Source: JAGWAJ01 sp965215155 (GTDB taxonomy: Bacteria; Acidobacteriota; Vicinamibacteria; Vicinamibacterales; UBA8438). Taken from it: DNA of 64,000 nucleotides. Shown one piece after another: positions 26,946-35,552 of this stretch; the stretch's first letter is position 1; each line of letters starts with the position of its first letter. The DNA lies in contig CBDCCY010000004.1 in NCBI GenBank assembly GCA_965215155.1, positions 3,100,001-3,164,000 of the forward strand, in the 5' to 3' direction. Under the pieces are notes generated by a model that was given only the letters and a program-made list of their open reading frames with translations, made no database searches and had not been told where the DNA came from. Made by a program: the position numbers and the translations under genes.

Positions 26946-27791
26946 TTGCGGTCGCCCCTCGTGATCTTCCTCCTGCTGGGGGCCGGCGTTTTCGCCCTCG
27001 ACCGGGGGCTGGATCGCGGGGAAGGCGAGCGCCGCATCGTCACCGTGACCGACGAGCAGGTCGCGGCGGTCCGGGCTCGCTGGGCCGCCCAGTGGGGGCG
27101 CGATCCTTCCGGGCCGGAGCTGGAGCGGCTGCTGGACGAGGCGGTTCGGGAGGAGATCCTGTACCGCGAGGCGCTGCGGTTGGGGCTCGACCGCGACGAT
27201 CCGATCGTCCGCCGCCGGCTGGCGCAGAAGATGGCCTTCCTGCTGGAGGATCGGGCCGCGGCGCCGGCGCCGACCGATCCGGAGGTCGAGGCGTACTACG
27301 CGGAGCACGCGGACCGCTACCGTGAGCCGCGCCGGACCACGTTCCGACACGTCTTCCTGAGCGCCGACCGGCGAGCAGAGCCGGAACGCGATGCGGCGGA
27401 GCTCCTCCGGGCGGTTCGCTCCGCCGCCGAAGGCGCGTGGCGGCGGTTCGGCGACCCCTTCATGCTGCTTCGCGAGTACGCGGACCGGACGGATCGGGAG
27501 CTCGGCGAGCTCTTCGGCGCAGCGTTCGTCGAGACCCTCGGGGAACTCCCGGCCGGAGAGTGGCAGGGGCCGGTCCGCTCCTCCCACGGCGTGCACCTCG
27601 TGTGGGTAATCGGCCGGCAGGAGCGGCGGCTTCCGGAGCTGGCCGCGGTCCGCGACCGCGTCGTGGAGGATCTGCGGGAGGCTCGCGGCCGACAGCGGAA
27701 CGATGCCGCCTTCCAGGTCCTGCGCGCCCGCTACGACGTGCGGCGGCCGGCTGGCCGGGTTGCCGCCCAGGACCTGGCTGGCGCGCCCTGA
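26946..27791 (+). CDS. Peptidyl-prolyl cis-trans isomerase, parvulin type
   Basis: The 281-residue protein starts at TTG 26946 with an N-terminal membrane anchor (LVIFLLLGAGVFAL). A SurA-like chaperone helix region follows (LERLLDEAVREEILYREALRLGLD, VRRRLAQKMAFLLED), then a rotamase domain (RRTTFRHVFLS ... GPVRSSHGVHLVWV). It probably helps fold outer-membrane or periplasmic proteins. It is 17 bp after the hydrolase and 69 bp before the HupE-like gene, so the three may be one transcript. The catalytic domain is short and somewhat divergent. Confidence 0.78.
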   Translation: MRSPLVIFLLLGAGVFALDRGLDRGEGERRIVTVTDEQVAAVRARWAAQWGRDPSGPELERLLDEAVREEILYREALRLGLDRDDPIVRRRLAQKMAFLLEDRAAAPAPTDPEVEAYYAEHADRYREPRRTTFRHVFLSADRRAEPERDAAELLRAVRSAAEGAWRRFGDPFMLLREYADRTDRELGELFGAAFVETLGELPAGEWQGPVRSSHGVHLVWVIGRQERRLPELAAVRDRVVEDLREARGRQRNDAAFQVLRARYDVRRPAGRVAAQDLAGAP

Positions 27792-27860
27792 CCGGCGCGC
27801 GGGGAGTCTGCACTGGCACCCGCTCTTCCGTGGCGTCCCCCGCGTGCTCGGCGCGCCGTG

Positions 27861-28913
27861 ATGGTCCGGCGGCCCGCCGCGATCGGCGCGCTCGTTCTTC
27901 TCGGCACGATCCTCGGCAACCCGCCGCTCGCCGCCCACGAGGTCCGTCCCGCCTACCTGGAGTTGACCGAAGTCGCGGCCGGCCGCTTCGAGGTGCTCTG
28001 GAAGCAGCCCGTCCTGTCGATCTCGGAGCCGGGGGTGGCCGCCCGCCTGCCGCTCGAGCCGCGCTTGCCGGGCCACTGCCGCATCGTCGACCGCGCTCTG
28101 CCCGAGGTGACCCGATCGGCGCTCGTCGAGCGCTGGACCACGATGTGCGGCAAGCGCGGGCTGGCGGGGGACATCGAGATGCGAGGGTTGCCCCGCACGC
28201 TGACCGACGTGCTCCTGCGCGTGCGCTGGCAGGACGGGTCGGTGGTCGATCACCTGCTCCGGCCGGAGGCTCCTCGCGTGGCGGTTGCGGGAGCGTCGGC
28301 GCCCGGCGTCGGCGTGCCGGCCTACCTGCGGCTCGGGGTCGAGCATCTGCTCTTCGGGTTCGATCACATTCTCTTCGTCATCGGGCTGATGTTCTGCGTT
28401 CGCCGGCCGCTCCAGATCGTGCAGGTGGTGACTGCCTTCACCGTCGCGCACAGCATCACGCTGGCGCTTTCGGCCCTCGGCCTGGTCACGCTGCCGCCAC
28501 GGCCGGTCGAGGCCGTCATCGCGCTCAGCATTCTCTACCTGGCGGTCGAGCTGGTGCGCTCGGGGCGATGGCGCGCCGGCGGCCGTGGCGCACCGCCCTC
28601 CCTGGCGGCACGGTCGCCGTGGGCCGTCGCCTTCGGGTTCGGGTTGCTGCACGGATTCGGCTTCGCGGGAGCGCTCGGCGAGATCGGTCTCCCCGCCGAA
28701 GCGCGGGCGATGGCCCTGCTGCTCTTCAACGTCGGGGTGGAGCTGGGTCAACTTGCGGTCGTCGCCGTCCTGCTGGCGGCGGTGCGCCTCGCCAGCTTGC
28801 GGCCCGCGCGCCTGCCGGCTACCGTCGCGGCGGCGCCGGTGTACGTGATGGGTGTCGTGTCGGCGTACTGGTTCATCGAGCGCGTGGCGTCGATGGCGCC
28901 GCCGCTGCAGTAG
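27861..28913 (+). CDS. HupE/UreJ-family membrane protein
   Basis: After a signal sequence (LLGTILGNPPLAAHEV) a 110-residue periplasmic part leads to six or seven membrane spans with the family signature HLLFGFDHILFVIGL, FTVAHSITLALSALG, and FGFGLLHGFGFAGALGEIG. The conserved His residues in the spans suggest metal (Ni or Co) transport; this subfamily (HupE/UreJ_2) is common outside hydrogenase loci. No hydrogenase or urease gene is near. ATG 27861 was taken instead of the adjacent GTG. Confidence 0.82.
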   Translation: MVRRPAAIGALVLLGTILGNPPLAAHEVRPAYLELTEVAAGRFEVLWKQPVLSISEPGVAARLPLEPRLPGHCRIVDRALPEVTRSALVERWTTMCGKRGLAGDIEMRGLPRTLTDVLLRVRWQDGSVVDHLLRPEAPRVAVAGASAPGVGVPAYLRLGVEHLLFGFDHILFVIGLMFCVRRPLQIVQVVTAFTVAHSITLALSALGLVTLPPRPVEAVIALSILYLAVELVRSGRWRAGGRGAPPSLAARSPWAVAFGFGLLHGFGFAGALGEIGLPAEARAMALLLFNVGVELGQLAVVAVLLAAVRLASLRPARLPATVAAAPVYVMGVVSAYWFIERVASMAPPLQ

Positions 28914-28933
28914 GACTGAAGGAAGGCTCCTGC

Positions 28934-30915
28934 ATGCCATTCAACGCTGGTCGTCAGGATTCGGTCTCCGGGAACGCCGTCACGCGGTGGTTCGCATTCG
29001 GCAGCTCAGCGTCGCGCGACCTGCGGCGCGGACTCCTGTCGCTGGCGGCGTCGACCGCCGTCGGGCTGACGGGCTGCGCCGGAGACGCCGGCCGCGCGTC
29101 GGCCGCGGCGCCTCTGCCCGGCGCCCAGTCGCCCGCGGCGTTGTCCTCGCAGCCGTCCGCGACCGTGCCGCCGCCGAACCCGCTGCGGAACGCCTACTTC
29201 GGCGATCTCCACGTCCACACCAACTTCTCCTACGACGCGTTCCTCAACGGTACGCGCGCGACGCCCGACGACGCCTACCGCTACGCGCGCGGCGAGCCGC
29301 TGACGCATCCCGCGGGCTTCGAGATCCGGCTCGACGCGCCGCTCGACTTCTACGCGGTGACCGACCACGCCAGCTTCCTCGGCATGCTCCCGGCGATGAT
29401 GGACCCGGAGCAGGCCGTCTCCGCCCATCCGGCCGCCGAGCTGGTGGCCGCCATCCGTTCGGGCGCGCTGACCGGTGCGGACCGGCGGGAGGCGTACCGG
29501 GAGATGCGTGCCCACACGCTCGGCCACCGGGAAGGGCTGCTGGACCTCGACGTGGTCCGCTCCACGTGGCGCGAGACCGTCGCCGCGGCGGAGCGCCACT
29601 ACGAGCCGGGCCACTTCACGACCTTCATCGCCTACGAGTTCACCGGCAGCCCCGAGAACCAGAACCTGCACCGCAACGTCATCTTCCGCGGCAGCGCGGT
29701 GCCGGACCTGCCGTTCAGCCGGCTCGACTCCGTGAATCCGGAGGAGCTGTGGGCGTGGATGGAGCGCAACCGCGCCGCGGGGATGGAGGCGATCGCCATC
29801 CCGCACAACTCGAACGGCTCGAACGGCCTGATGTTCCGGCTGGCGACGTTTGCGGGGGAGCCGCTCGATGCCGCCTACGCCGACATCCGCATGCGGAACG
29901 AGCCGCTGGTCGAGGTGGCCCAGACCAAGGGGACCTCGGACACCCATCCGGCGCTCTCGCCCAACGACGAGTGGGCCGACTTCGAGATCTACCCCTACCG
30001 GATCGGCGGCGACCCGACCCCCAGCCAGGCGCCCGGGAGCTACGTGCGCGAGGCCTACCGCAACGGCCTGCTCCTGGAGGAGGAGCGCGGCTTCAACCCG
30101 TTCCGCTTCGGGCTCATCGGTTCCACCGACAACCACGCCGGCGCGGGGCCGCCGAGCGAGTCCGGCTACTTCACGGCCGCCGGCGTCCCGCGCGAGGGCG
30201 TGTCGCTGCCGTTCGACCCGCCGCGGCCGGACGGGCGGCGCTACAGCGACTCGCTCGCCGCGATCCGTGGCGCGTCGGGGCTGGCCGGCGTCTGGGCGGA
30301 GGAGAACACGCGCGAGTCGCTCTTCGACGCTTTTCGCCGCCGGGAGACCTTCGCCTCGACCGGGCCGCGCATCCGCGTGCGCTTCTTCGCCGGCGACGAC
30401 TACCCGGACGGGTTGGCGGACGACCCGGACCTCGTGGCCGCTGCCTACGCGGGCGGCGTGCCGATGGGCGGCGAGCTCGTCGCTACCGGCGCGCGCGAGC
30501 CTCGCTTCCTCGTCTGGGCGAGCCGCGATCCGCGGAGCGCGCCGCTGGACCGCCTGCAGGTGGTCAAGGGCTGGGTGGCCGACGGGGAGGCGCACGAGCG
30601 GGTCTACGACGTCGCCTGCTCGGACGGCCTGGCGGTGGACCCGGCGACGCAGCGCTGTCCCGGCAACGCGCCGTCGTGAGCCTGGGCGACTGCAGCATCA
30701 GCGAGGGGGTGGGCGACGCCGAGTTGCGCACGCTCTGGCGGGATCCCGACTTCGACGCGGCTCAGCGCGCCGTCTACTACGTGCGCGTGCTCGAGAACCC
30801 GACCTGCCGCTGGACGACGTGGGAGGCGGTGCGGGCCGGCGTCGAGCCGCGGCCGGACCTGCCGGCCACCATCCAGGAGCGCGCCTGGTCGTCGCCGATC
30901 TGGGTCACGCCGTGA
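28934..30915 (+). pseudogene. DUF3604 (PHP-like) lipoprotein, frameshifted near its end
   Basis: From ATG 28934 the protein has a lipobox-like LTGC near residue 53, then a PHP-type metal site (YFGDLHVHTNFSYDAF), VTDHASFLGM, EFTGSPENQN, IPHNSNGSNG and FGLIGSTDNH, all typical of DUF3604. In-frame reading stops at TGA 30677-30679 (ATQRCPGNAPS). The expected last 75 residues (DCSISEGVGDAELRTLWRDP ... AWSSPIWVTP) follow in another frame to 30915. A one-base change near 30660-30678 explains it. The catalytic body is intact, so the short product could still work; an assembly error is equally possible. Confidence 0.8.
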
Positions 30916-31061
30916 CCGGGGCGGGCGTGGTCCCTTCAGCGCCGTTGGGCCGCCCATCACCTCGGTGGCTACAACCCGGCCTGCCGCGAGGGCAGCCACG
31001 CGATGGAGGCGATGCTTGGCGGCGCCCGCGCGGACGAGCGCAAGGCGGCCGAGGGCGGCGG

Positions 31062-31559
31062 TCAGTAGCGGCGGCTGTCCCTTGGAATCGGAGAGCCGGT
31101 CCCCCGGGGAGCACTCCCGAACAGGTCCCGGAGCACGCGGCGCCGGTAGTCGAAGATGCGCTCGAGATCTCGCCGGACCAGGAGGCGGTCGGCGAGCCAT
31201 CCCCCGCGAACGGCGTAGCGCACGACGTCGTGGGCCAGCGTCCCTCCGTATCCGGTCTCCTCGAAGCGATGCTCGTGGATCCAGAGGCGGTACGGGCCGC
31301 GGCGCTGCTCGTCCACGAAGCGGTACGGCGGCTCCCAGACCGTGATCTCGCTCCGCCAGCGGAGCGGCACGCGACGCAGTCGCAGGCGGTAGTCGATGAG
31401 CGTGCCCGGGCGCATCTCGACCGGCTCCGGCGTCAGCATCACGAAGCGCAGCCACGGGGGAGTCAGATACTCGAGGTTCCGGGCGTCCGCGAAGAAGGGG
31501 AATACCTCCAGCGGCGGTCGGAGGAGCAGCACGCGGCTCCGGAACTCGAAGGTCCTCAC
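31062..31559 (-). CDS. SRPBCC-fold protein (polyketide cyclase/ligand-binding type)
   Basis: The chosen GTG at 31559 gives 165 residues. It begins with a strand-helix pattern (FEFRSRVLLLRPPLEVFPFFADARNLEYLTPPWLRF) typical of START/SRPBCC proteins that bind hydrophobic ligands, followed by IDYRLRLRRVPLRWRSEI, WEPPYRFVDEQRRGPYRLWIHEHRFEE and VRYAVRGGWLADRL. Similar proteins are often annotated as SRPBCC or as CDP-paratose epimerase partners. It lies downstream of the SDR gene on the same strand and is probably co-transcribed. The ligand is unknown. Confidence 0.75.
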   Translation of the reverse strand: MRTFEFRSRVLLLRPPLEVFPFFADARNLEYLTPPWLRFVMLTPEPVEMRPGTLIDYRLRLRRVPLRWRSEITVWEPPYRFVDEQRRGPYRLWIHEHRFEETGYGGTLAHDVVRYAVRGGWLADRLLVRRDLERIFDYRRRVLRDLFGSAPRGTGSPIPRDSRRY

Positions 31560-31585
31560 GGCAGGATCGGAGGTCGACGACAGGA

Positions 31586-32371
31586 TCAGACGTCGGCCAG
31601 GGTGAGGGGCCGCGGCGACTTGCCGTCCACGTCGGTGAAGCCGTAGTGCTCGGCCAGAGCGGCGGTCACCAGCACCTGCCCCGTCCACCGCGCGACCTGG
31701 GGATCGGCCGCCAGCGCGGCGACGGCACGCCCCTGGAACTCCGGGCTCTCCGAGTTGGAGAGATCGAAGAAGCCGGCGGCGAGGACGGCCTCGGTCCGGA
31801 CCAGTCCCGGGTACAGCGACACGACCGTGACGCCGTGCTCGCGGAGCTCGTCCGCCGCGTCGGCGGTCAGCTTGTCGGTGGCCGCCTTGGCGACCCCGTA
31901 GATCGTGTTCCCGATGCGCTTCTGCGCCGCCCAGTGCGACACGTTGACGATGAGGCCGCTCCGTTGCGCCACCATCAGCCGCGCTGCGTGCTGGCTGGCC
32001 GCGAAGGCGGCGCGCACGCCCGCGTCCATCATCGCTCGCCAGCGCCACGCGGGTTGCTCCCAGAACGGTGCGGGCCACGTGAACTTCCCGTCCTCGACCA
32101 TATGCTCGTAGCCGCCCCACGCGCTGTTCACCAACACGTCGAGGCGCCCCTGCTCGGCCTCGATTCGCCCGAACAGGCGGGCGACGGCCTCGTCGTCGGT
32201 GTGATCGCAGGTGACGCGCACGATCCCGTCGTCGAGGTCCGCGGCTTCAATCGACCGCCCGCTGGCGTACACGAGCACTCCGGCGTGTCGCAGACCGAGC
32301 GCGATCCCTCGGCCCACGCCACGGCTCGCGCCGGTCACGATGGCGACGCGGCCGGTCGGTGAGTCGGGCAT
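31586..32371 (-). CDS. Short-chain dehydrogenase/reductase
   Basis: The start at 32371 (MPDSPTGRVAIVTGASRGVGRGIAL) puts the Rossmann glycine motif TGASRGVG at the N-terminus as expected. The catalytic triad is present: Ser in VNVSHWAAQ, Tyr-x-x-x-Lys in YGVAKAATDK, with NSAWGG as the NNAG-type motif. An N55-like position before the Ser is not assigned. It is about 261 residues, the usual classical SDR size. The family is similar to DHRS1-like enzymes. The substrate is not known; the neighbour is an SRPBCC protein. It is 32 bp from the end of the next upstream gene. Confidence 0.85.
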   Translation of the reverse strand: MPDSPTGRVAIVTGASRGVGRGIALGLRHAGVLVYASGRSIEAADLDDGIVRVTCDHTDDEAVARLFGRIEAEQGRLDVLVNSAWGGYEHMVEDGKFTWPAPFWEQPAWRWRAMMDAGVRAAFAASQHAARLMVAQRSGLIVNVSHWAAQKRIGNTIYGVAKAATDKLTADAADELREHGVTVVSLYPGLVRTEAVLAAGFFDLSNSESPEFQGRAVAALAADPQVARWTGQVLVTAALAEHYGFTDVDGKSPRPLTLADV

Positions 32372-32403
32372 GTTGGCGGGTGAGGGATCAGGCCGCGGGC
32401 TGC

Positions 32404-33585
32404 CTACTGCGGCGGCGTAGTGGACTCCTTCTGTGAGGTCCGAGCCATGCCTCGATCCCGCCACGGCGGCCCGAATACGGCTTGGGCACGGTCCAGCAAT
32501 TCGAACATCCGACCGTCATCGTCGGAGGATGTCCGCCCGAGGAGCCCGTCCCGCCAGCGGCGCGGCAGGGCGTCCTCACCGTGCATCGCTCCGACGGCCG
32601 CGCCGACGATTGCCGCGACGGTATCGTTGTCCTTCGTGTCATTGACTGCGCGCACGATCGCCGTCTCCGGGTCCGTACCGTGCCTTGCCAGGATGAAGAG
32701 CACCACCGGCACGGTCTCCCGTAAGTAAGCCCCTGAGTAGAAGGCATCTCCCGCCTCGAGCACCGTCTCACCGCGGTCTACGCGAGGAGGCACGTGTTCC
32801 CGAACGAAGCGCCAGATGGGTCCGCGTTGCTCCCGGAGGCTGCCACCGCGTCCAGGGTAGTCGGTCGTGTCCCCCTCGACCTCCTGCGCCACAGCCACGT
32901 AACGATCGACCCACCAGTTCGAGTCGGGTGGCTCGTCGCGCGCAAGAAGCTCCCCCAACATGCCCACGAACGCCACACAGGCCGCAATGGAGCCTGGGTC
33001 ATTATGAGTAAGAGCCGCGCAGAGCGCGGCGTCGCTCCAGAACGCCGGCGACGCTCCTCGCAGGTGCGGAATTGGGACTGGTGCCATCCGCATGAGCGCG
33101 CCGTTGCCGGCGGACCGTGCTGACGCTTGCCACCAGGGCTTCCCGTCCTGCATGCCCTGCACGAAGTGCCGCACGGCAGAACCGATTCCGAAGATCGTTC
33201 GGGAGGCGAAGACCCGTGCCAGCTTCTCGAGTACGAGGCCTTCACGTTCCACGAGATGCTCCAGCGTCCAGAACGCAAGTTGTCCGTCGTCGGATGGCAC
33301 TCCGACTGGCCGATCCCGTGCGTGCTGATTCGGCAGGTAGTCGCGGATCTCCCCATACCGCCGTCTTCGATGATGTGGCCGCATACTCTCCGTGGTGTTC
33401 CCGAGAGCGTCGCCGATGGCGAGCCCGAGCATCATGCCGCGCACTCTGCGCCAGGGTACCGATGCGGGCGCGAACGGTGCAGGCCGTTCGAAGAGGTCGC
33501 CGATCGTCACCGGGAGGCGTCCGTCAACCGCCAGTTGGCGGAGGAGCGCGCGGTTGCCGATGCGGTTGGGTGTGGCGGCGGTCAT
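32404..33585 (-). CDS. ADP-ribosylglycohydrolase family protein
   Basis: A 393-residue protein with the DraG/ARH fold signatures: GMMLGLAIGDALGNTTE at the N-terminus, PSDDGQLAFWTLEHLV holding the first metal-binding D residues (usual T-D-D-T is S-D-D-G here), GNGALMRMAPVPI, and the C-terminal NDTKDNDTVAAIVGAAVGAMHG with metal-site acids. Such enzymes remove ADP-ribose from proteins, DNA or small molecules. Its ATG overlaps the upstream stop by 4 nt, so it is the last gene of a five-gene coupled operon. In other systems this enzyme reverses or neutralises an ADP-ribosylating toxin; here no transferase is recognised. Confidence 0.88.
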   Translation of the reverse strand: MTAATPNRIGNRALLRQLAVDGRLPVTIGDLFERPAPFAPASVPWRRVRGMMLGLAIGDALGNTTESMRPHHRRRRYGEIRDYLPNQHARDRPVGVPSDDGQLAFWTLEHLVEREGLVLEKLARVFASRTIFGIGSAVRHFVQGMQDGKPWWQASARSAGNGALMRMAPVPIPHLRGASPAFWSDAALCAALTHNDPGSIAACVAFVGMLGELLARDEPPDSNWWVDRYVAVAQEVEGDTTDYPGRGGSLREQRGPIWRFVREHVPPRVDRGETVLEAGDAFYSGAYLRETVPVVLFILARHGTDPETAIVRAVNDTKDNDTVAAIVGAAVGAMHGEDALPRRWRDGLLGRTSSDDDGRMFELLDRAQAVFGPPWRDRGMARTSQKESTTPPQ

Positions 33586-34073
33586 CGGCGGTCGTTGCCT
33601 TTCCTGTGACTCCCCGGACGGCGTCCTTCGCCAAGCTCGCCGGGCGCAGGATTCGGCTCGAGCCCTTTGGCGTGCCCGGCCAGCTCGAGCGCGTGCTGCT
33701 TCTTTTGCCGCCTCCTGAGATCTCCGCTGACGTTGAGGCAGATATCAGCATGGCACCTGTTCTCAGGTGTCGGCGTGGCGACGACGGTCCTGCCGTTGCT
33801 CGCCGCATTGTCCGCGGTCAAGACTGCCCAGCCGTAGAAGGCGCGCGGCGGTGTTCTGTTCCGCGCACGTTCGGCCGACCAAGCGGCCAATTCCACGATG
33901 GACGCGTGATCCATCCTGTCGACCGAGATCGAAACGGCTTCCTCGCGCTCCAGAAAGACATCCATGTCGATCTGGCCCTTGCGTGCACGGTCGCTTCGCC
34001 GTCGAGAGAAGACTCCTCTTCCGAGTCGCTCGGCACTGTCGACCTCCGCCGGCAAGGCCGAAGACACCTTCAC
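33582..34073 (-). CDS. Unrecognised 163-residue protein in the ADP-ribosylglycohydrolase operon
   Basis: The GTG at 34073 overlaps the previous stop by 4 nt, and the stop codon overlaps the next start by 4 nt, which strongly supports translation. Visible blocks are GQIDMDVFLEREEAVSISVDRMDHA, AERARNRTPPRAFYGWAVLTADNA, RTVVATPTPENRCHADICLN and RRRQKKQHALELAGHAKGLEP. The central FYGWAVLT...VVATP.P.N..HADI block looks like a conserved family that I cannot name. There is no signal peptide, so it is cytoplasmic. Confidence 0.75.
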   Translation of the reverse strand: MKVSSALPAEVDSAERLGRGVFSRRRSDRARKGQIDMDVFLEREEAVSISVDRMDHASIVELAAWSAERARNRTPPRAFYGWAVLTADNAASNGRTVVATPTPENRCHADICLNVSGDLRRRQKKQHALELAGHAKGLEPNPAPGELGEGRRPGSHRKGNDRR

Positions 34074-34732
34074 GGTACGTTCCACAGATTCGGAAAAAGC
34101 AGTGTCGTGGCGGCGCCGATTTCAACCTTCCAGGCCGTCGAAAACTGCCGACGGGGCACCAAGGCGCGCAACTGCGCCATCACGAAATCGTCCGGGAGAT
34201 CCGCAGAAGCGTCGTAGTGGGCATGCCGACTCCGCCCGTGGGTGTAGGCAAAGCACTCCGCCTGCCCACGGTCGTTCAACAAGATGGCGACGGAACTCGC
34301 TGAATCCGCCGCCCTGAAATGAATGGCGATCTCGGCATCCGTTGTGGGGTAAACGGTGGGAGGTTGCGGGTGTCTGGCGAGCCCGCGGATGATCCGATCC
34401 GCTTCCTCCAAAGTAGTGCGGTCGATTCCGGGCAGCCCATCCTCTGGGATTTCGTCGGGGATTTCTGCCAGCGCCTTCAGGACGCCCGTGAGCCATGATG
34501 TCGGCCTCATCAACCGCTGGTACGTCTTGGCCGAAGCCGGTCCGCCTGTGAGCGGCCTTCCCCTCTGGTCTCGCAAGCGAAAGTCCGCGAGCGGAACGCG
34601 GGTGCGCAGCCCGTGCTGCACGGCGTCGTAGTTCGTGTAGCTCGGGACGGTTACGGAACCCCACGGCGGCGTACGTGGTGATGGCGCGACGCCCAGGTCC
34701 TGCGCCGAGTCTCGGGGTCTCGTCGTCAGCAT
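34070..34732 (-). CDS. Unrecognised 220-residue protein in the ADP-ribosylglycohydrolase operon
   Basis: Its ATG shares its A with the TGA of the upstream gene (TGATG), and its end overlaps the next start by 4 nt. The N-terminal half has VPSYTNYDAVQHGLRTRVPL and RLMRPTSWLTGVLKALAEIP; the C-terminal half has YPTTDAEIAIHFRAADSASS, VAILLNDRGQAECFAYTHGRS and RHAHYDASADLPDDFVMAQL. The second half looks like a small alpha/beta domain with strands rich in acidic ends. No known catalytic motif. A cytoplasmic partner of its neighbours is the safest reading. Confidence 0.72.
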   Translation of the reverse strand: MLTTRPRDSAQDLGVAPSPRTPPWGSVTVPSYTNYDAVQHGLRTRVPLADFRLRDQRGRPLTGGPASAKTYQRLMRPTSWLTGVLKALAEIPDEIPEDGLPGIDRTTLEEADRIIRGLARHPQPPTVYPTTDAEIAIHFRAADSASSVAILLNDRGQAECFAYTHGRSRHAHYDASADLPDDFVMAQLRALVPRRQFSTAWKVEIGAATTLLFPNLWNVP

Positions 34733-35274
34733 CAGGAGTCCTCGTTCTGCAGTCCGGTAAACTGATCGGCCAACCGGTCGAGCCGCGCGAGCAGTTCCAC
34801 TTGGGTCTCAAAACTCGCCGCCGTAGGTTCTCTGACGTGGATTCTCGTATCCACGAAGACTCCATTGTCGATCGCTCTCGATTCCTCAACGACACGTCGC
34901 AGGACCCACCCGTTATTCTCGTCGGAGAATCCCACGCAAGTCGATGGCCAGTACTTCACGTCTGGTTCCAGTTGCCCCATTGCGTCTGCGTCGCCCGGCA
35001 AGAACTGCCCGAGGTAGGCCTCGACTGCGCCGTTGTCCAACGCCTGCAGGTGTGCTCTGGTATCGAACGACAACCCCGCTCGTCCGCGGTCGTCAAGGGC
35101 CGCGGCAAGCCACTCCGACGATCGCCGAACGGTCTCCAGGACGACCGGCTCGGAACGCCGCTGCACGTTGGAGAAGTCGAGCTGCAACGTGTCCGGCGCG
35201 AGAACGACGTTGCACAAGCCTCCAAACAACTGGCACTTGCATCGCAAGTCCTCCAGCGCGAAAGCGGGGGTCAC
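34732..35274 (-). CDS. Unrecognised 180-residue protein, distantly like TIGR04255 proteins
   Basis: The GTG start at 35274 is chosen because it overlaps the TGA of the small upstream ORF by 4 nt; the frame is open 10 codons more. Segments include CNVVLAPDTLQLDFSNVQRR, VRRSSEWLAAALDDRGRAGL, DTRAHLQALDNGAVEAYL and DNGVFVDTRIHVREPTAASF followed by QVELLARLDRLADQFTGL. The overall feel, with paired beta strands followed by a C-terminal helix, recalls TIGR04255-type proteins, which often sit in small accessory operons; this is a guess. No signal peptide. Confidence 0.65.
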   Translation of the reverse strand: MTPAFALEDLRCKCQLFGGLCNVVLAPDTLQLDFSNVQRRSEPVVLETVRRSSEWLAAALDDRGRAGLSFDTRAHLQALDNGAVEAYLGQFLPGDADAMGQLEPDVKYWPSTCVGFSDENNGWVLRRVVEESRAIDNGVFVDTRIHVREPTAASFETQVELLARLDRLADQFTGLQNEDS

Positions 35275-35429
35275 GCTGAGTTCTGCGGGCTGACGGGGTG
35301 CCAATCATGAAACCGCTCGGCGATGCCGTCAATGAACCGCTGCGCTGCGGGCCAGTCGGTGATGAACCGGATCAGCGAGAAGCTGACGTACACCGACGCA
35401 TCATGATGACGGACGCGGAGGGTTTTCAT
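35271..35429 (-). CDS. Small 52-residue ORF leading the ADP-ribosylglycohydrolase operon
   Basis: The ATG at 35429 starts MKTLRVRHHDASVYVSFSLI and ends in a TGA shared with the next gene's GTG (GTGA), the same coupling seen at every other junction in the operon. An in-frame TGA two codons upstream fixes the start region. The sequence alternates strand-like (VYVSFSLIRF) and helix-like (PAAQRFIDGIAERF) pieces. It may be a short regulatory or structural subunit. No family recognised. Confidence 0.6.
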   Translation of the reverse strand: MKTLRVRHHDASVYVSFSLIRFITDWPAAQRFIDGIAERFHDWHPVSPQNSA

Positions 35430-35552
35430 GGGTCAGGGCCGCCAACGCTTGGCAACGTCACGAGTTTCCAGCTCCCCCTGACCAACATATCGACGGCCCG
35501 GCTCGACGCGCAAGCGCCCGGCCGAGCGACCGTTGGGGGGTGCGAGTCGACG

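Noticed and set aside
30916..31061. Short reading frame HHLGGYNPACREG ... GGGQ after the DUF3604 gene
   Set aside because: Too short, with no start or motif; it could be a gene remnant, but it cannot be supported.
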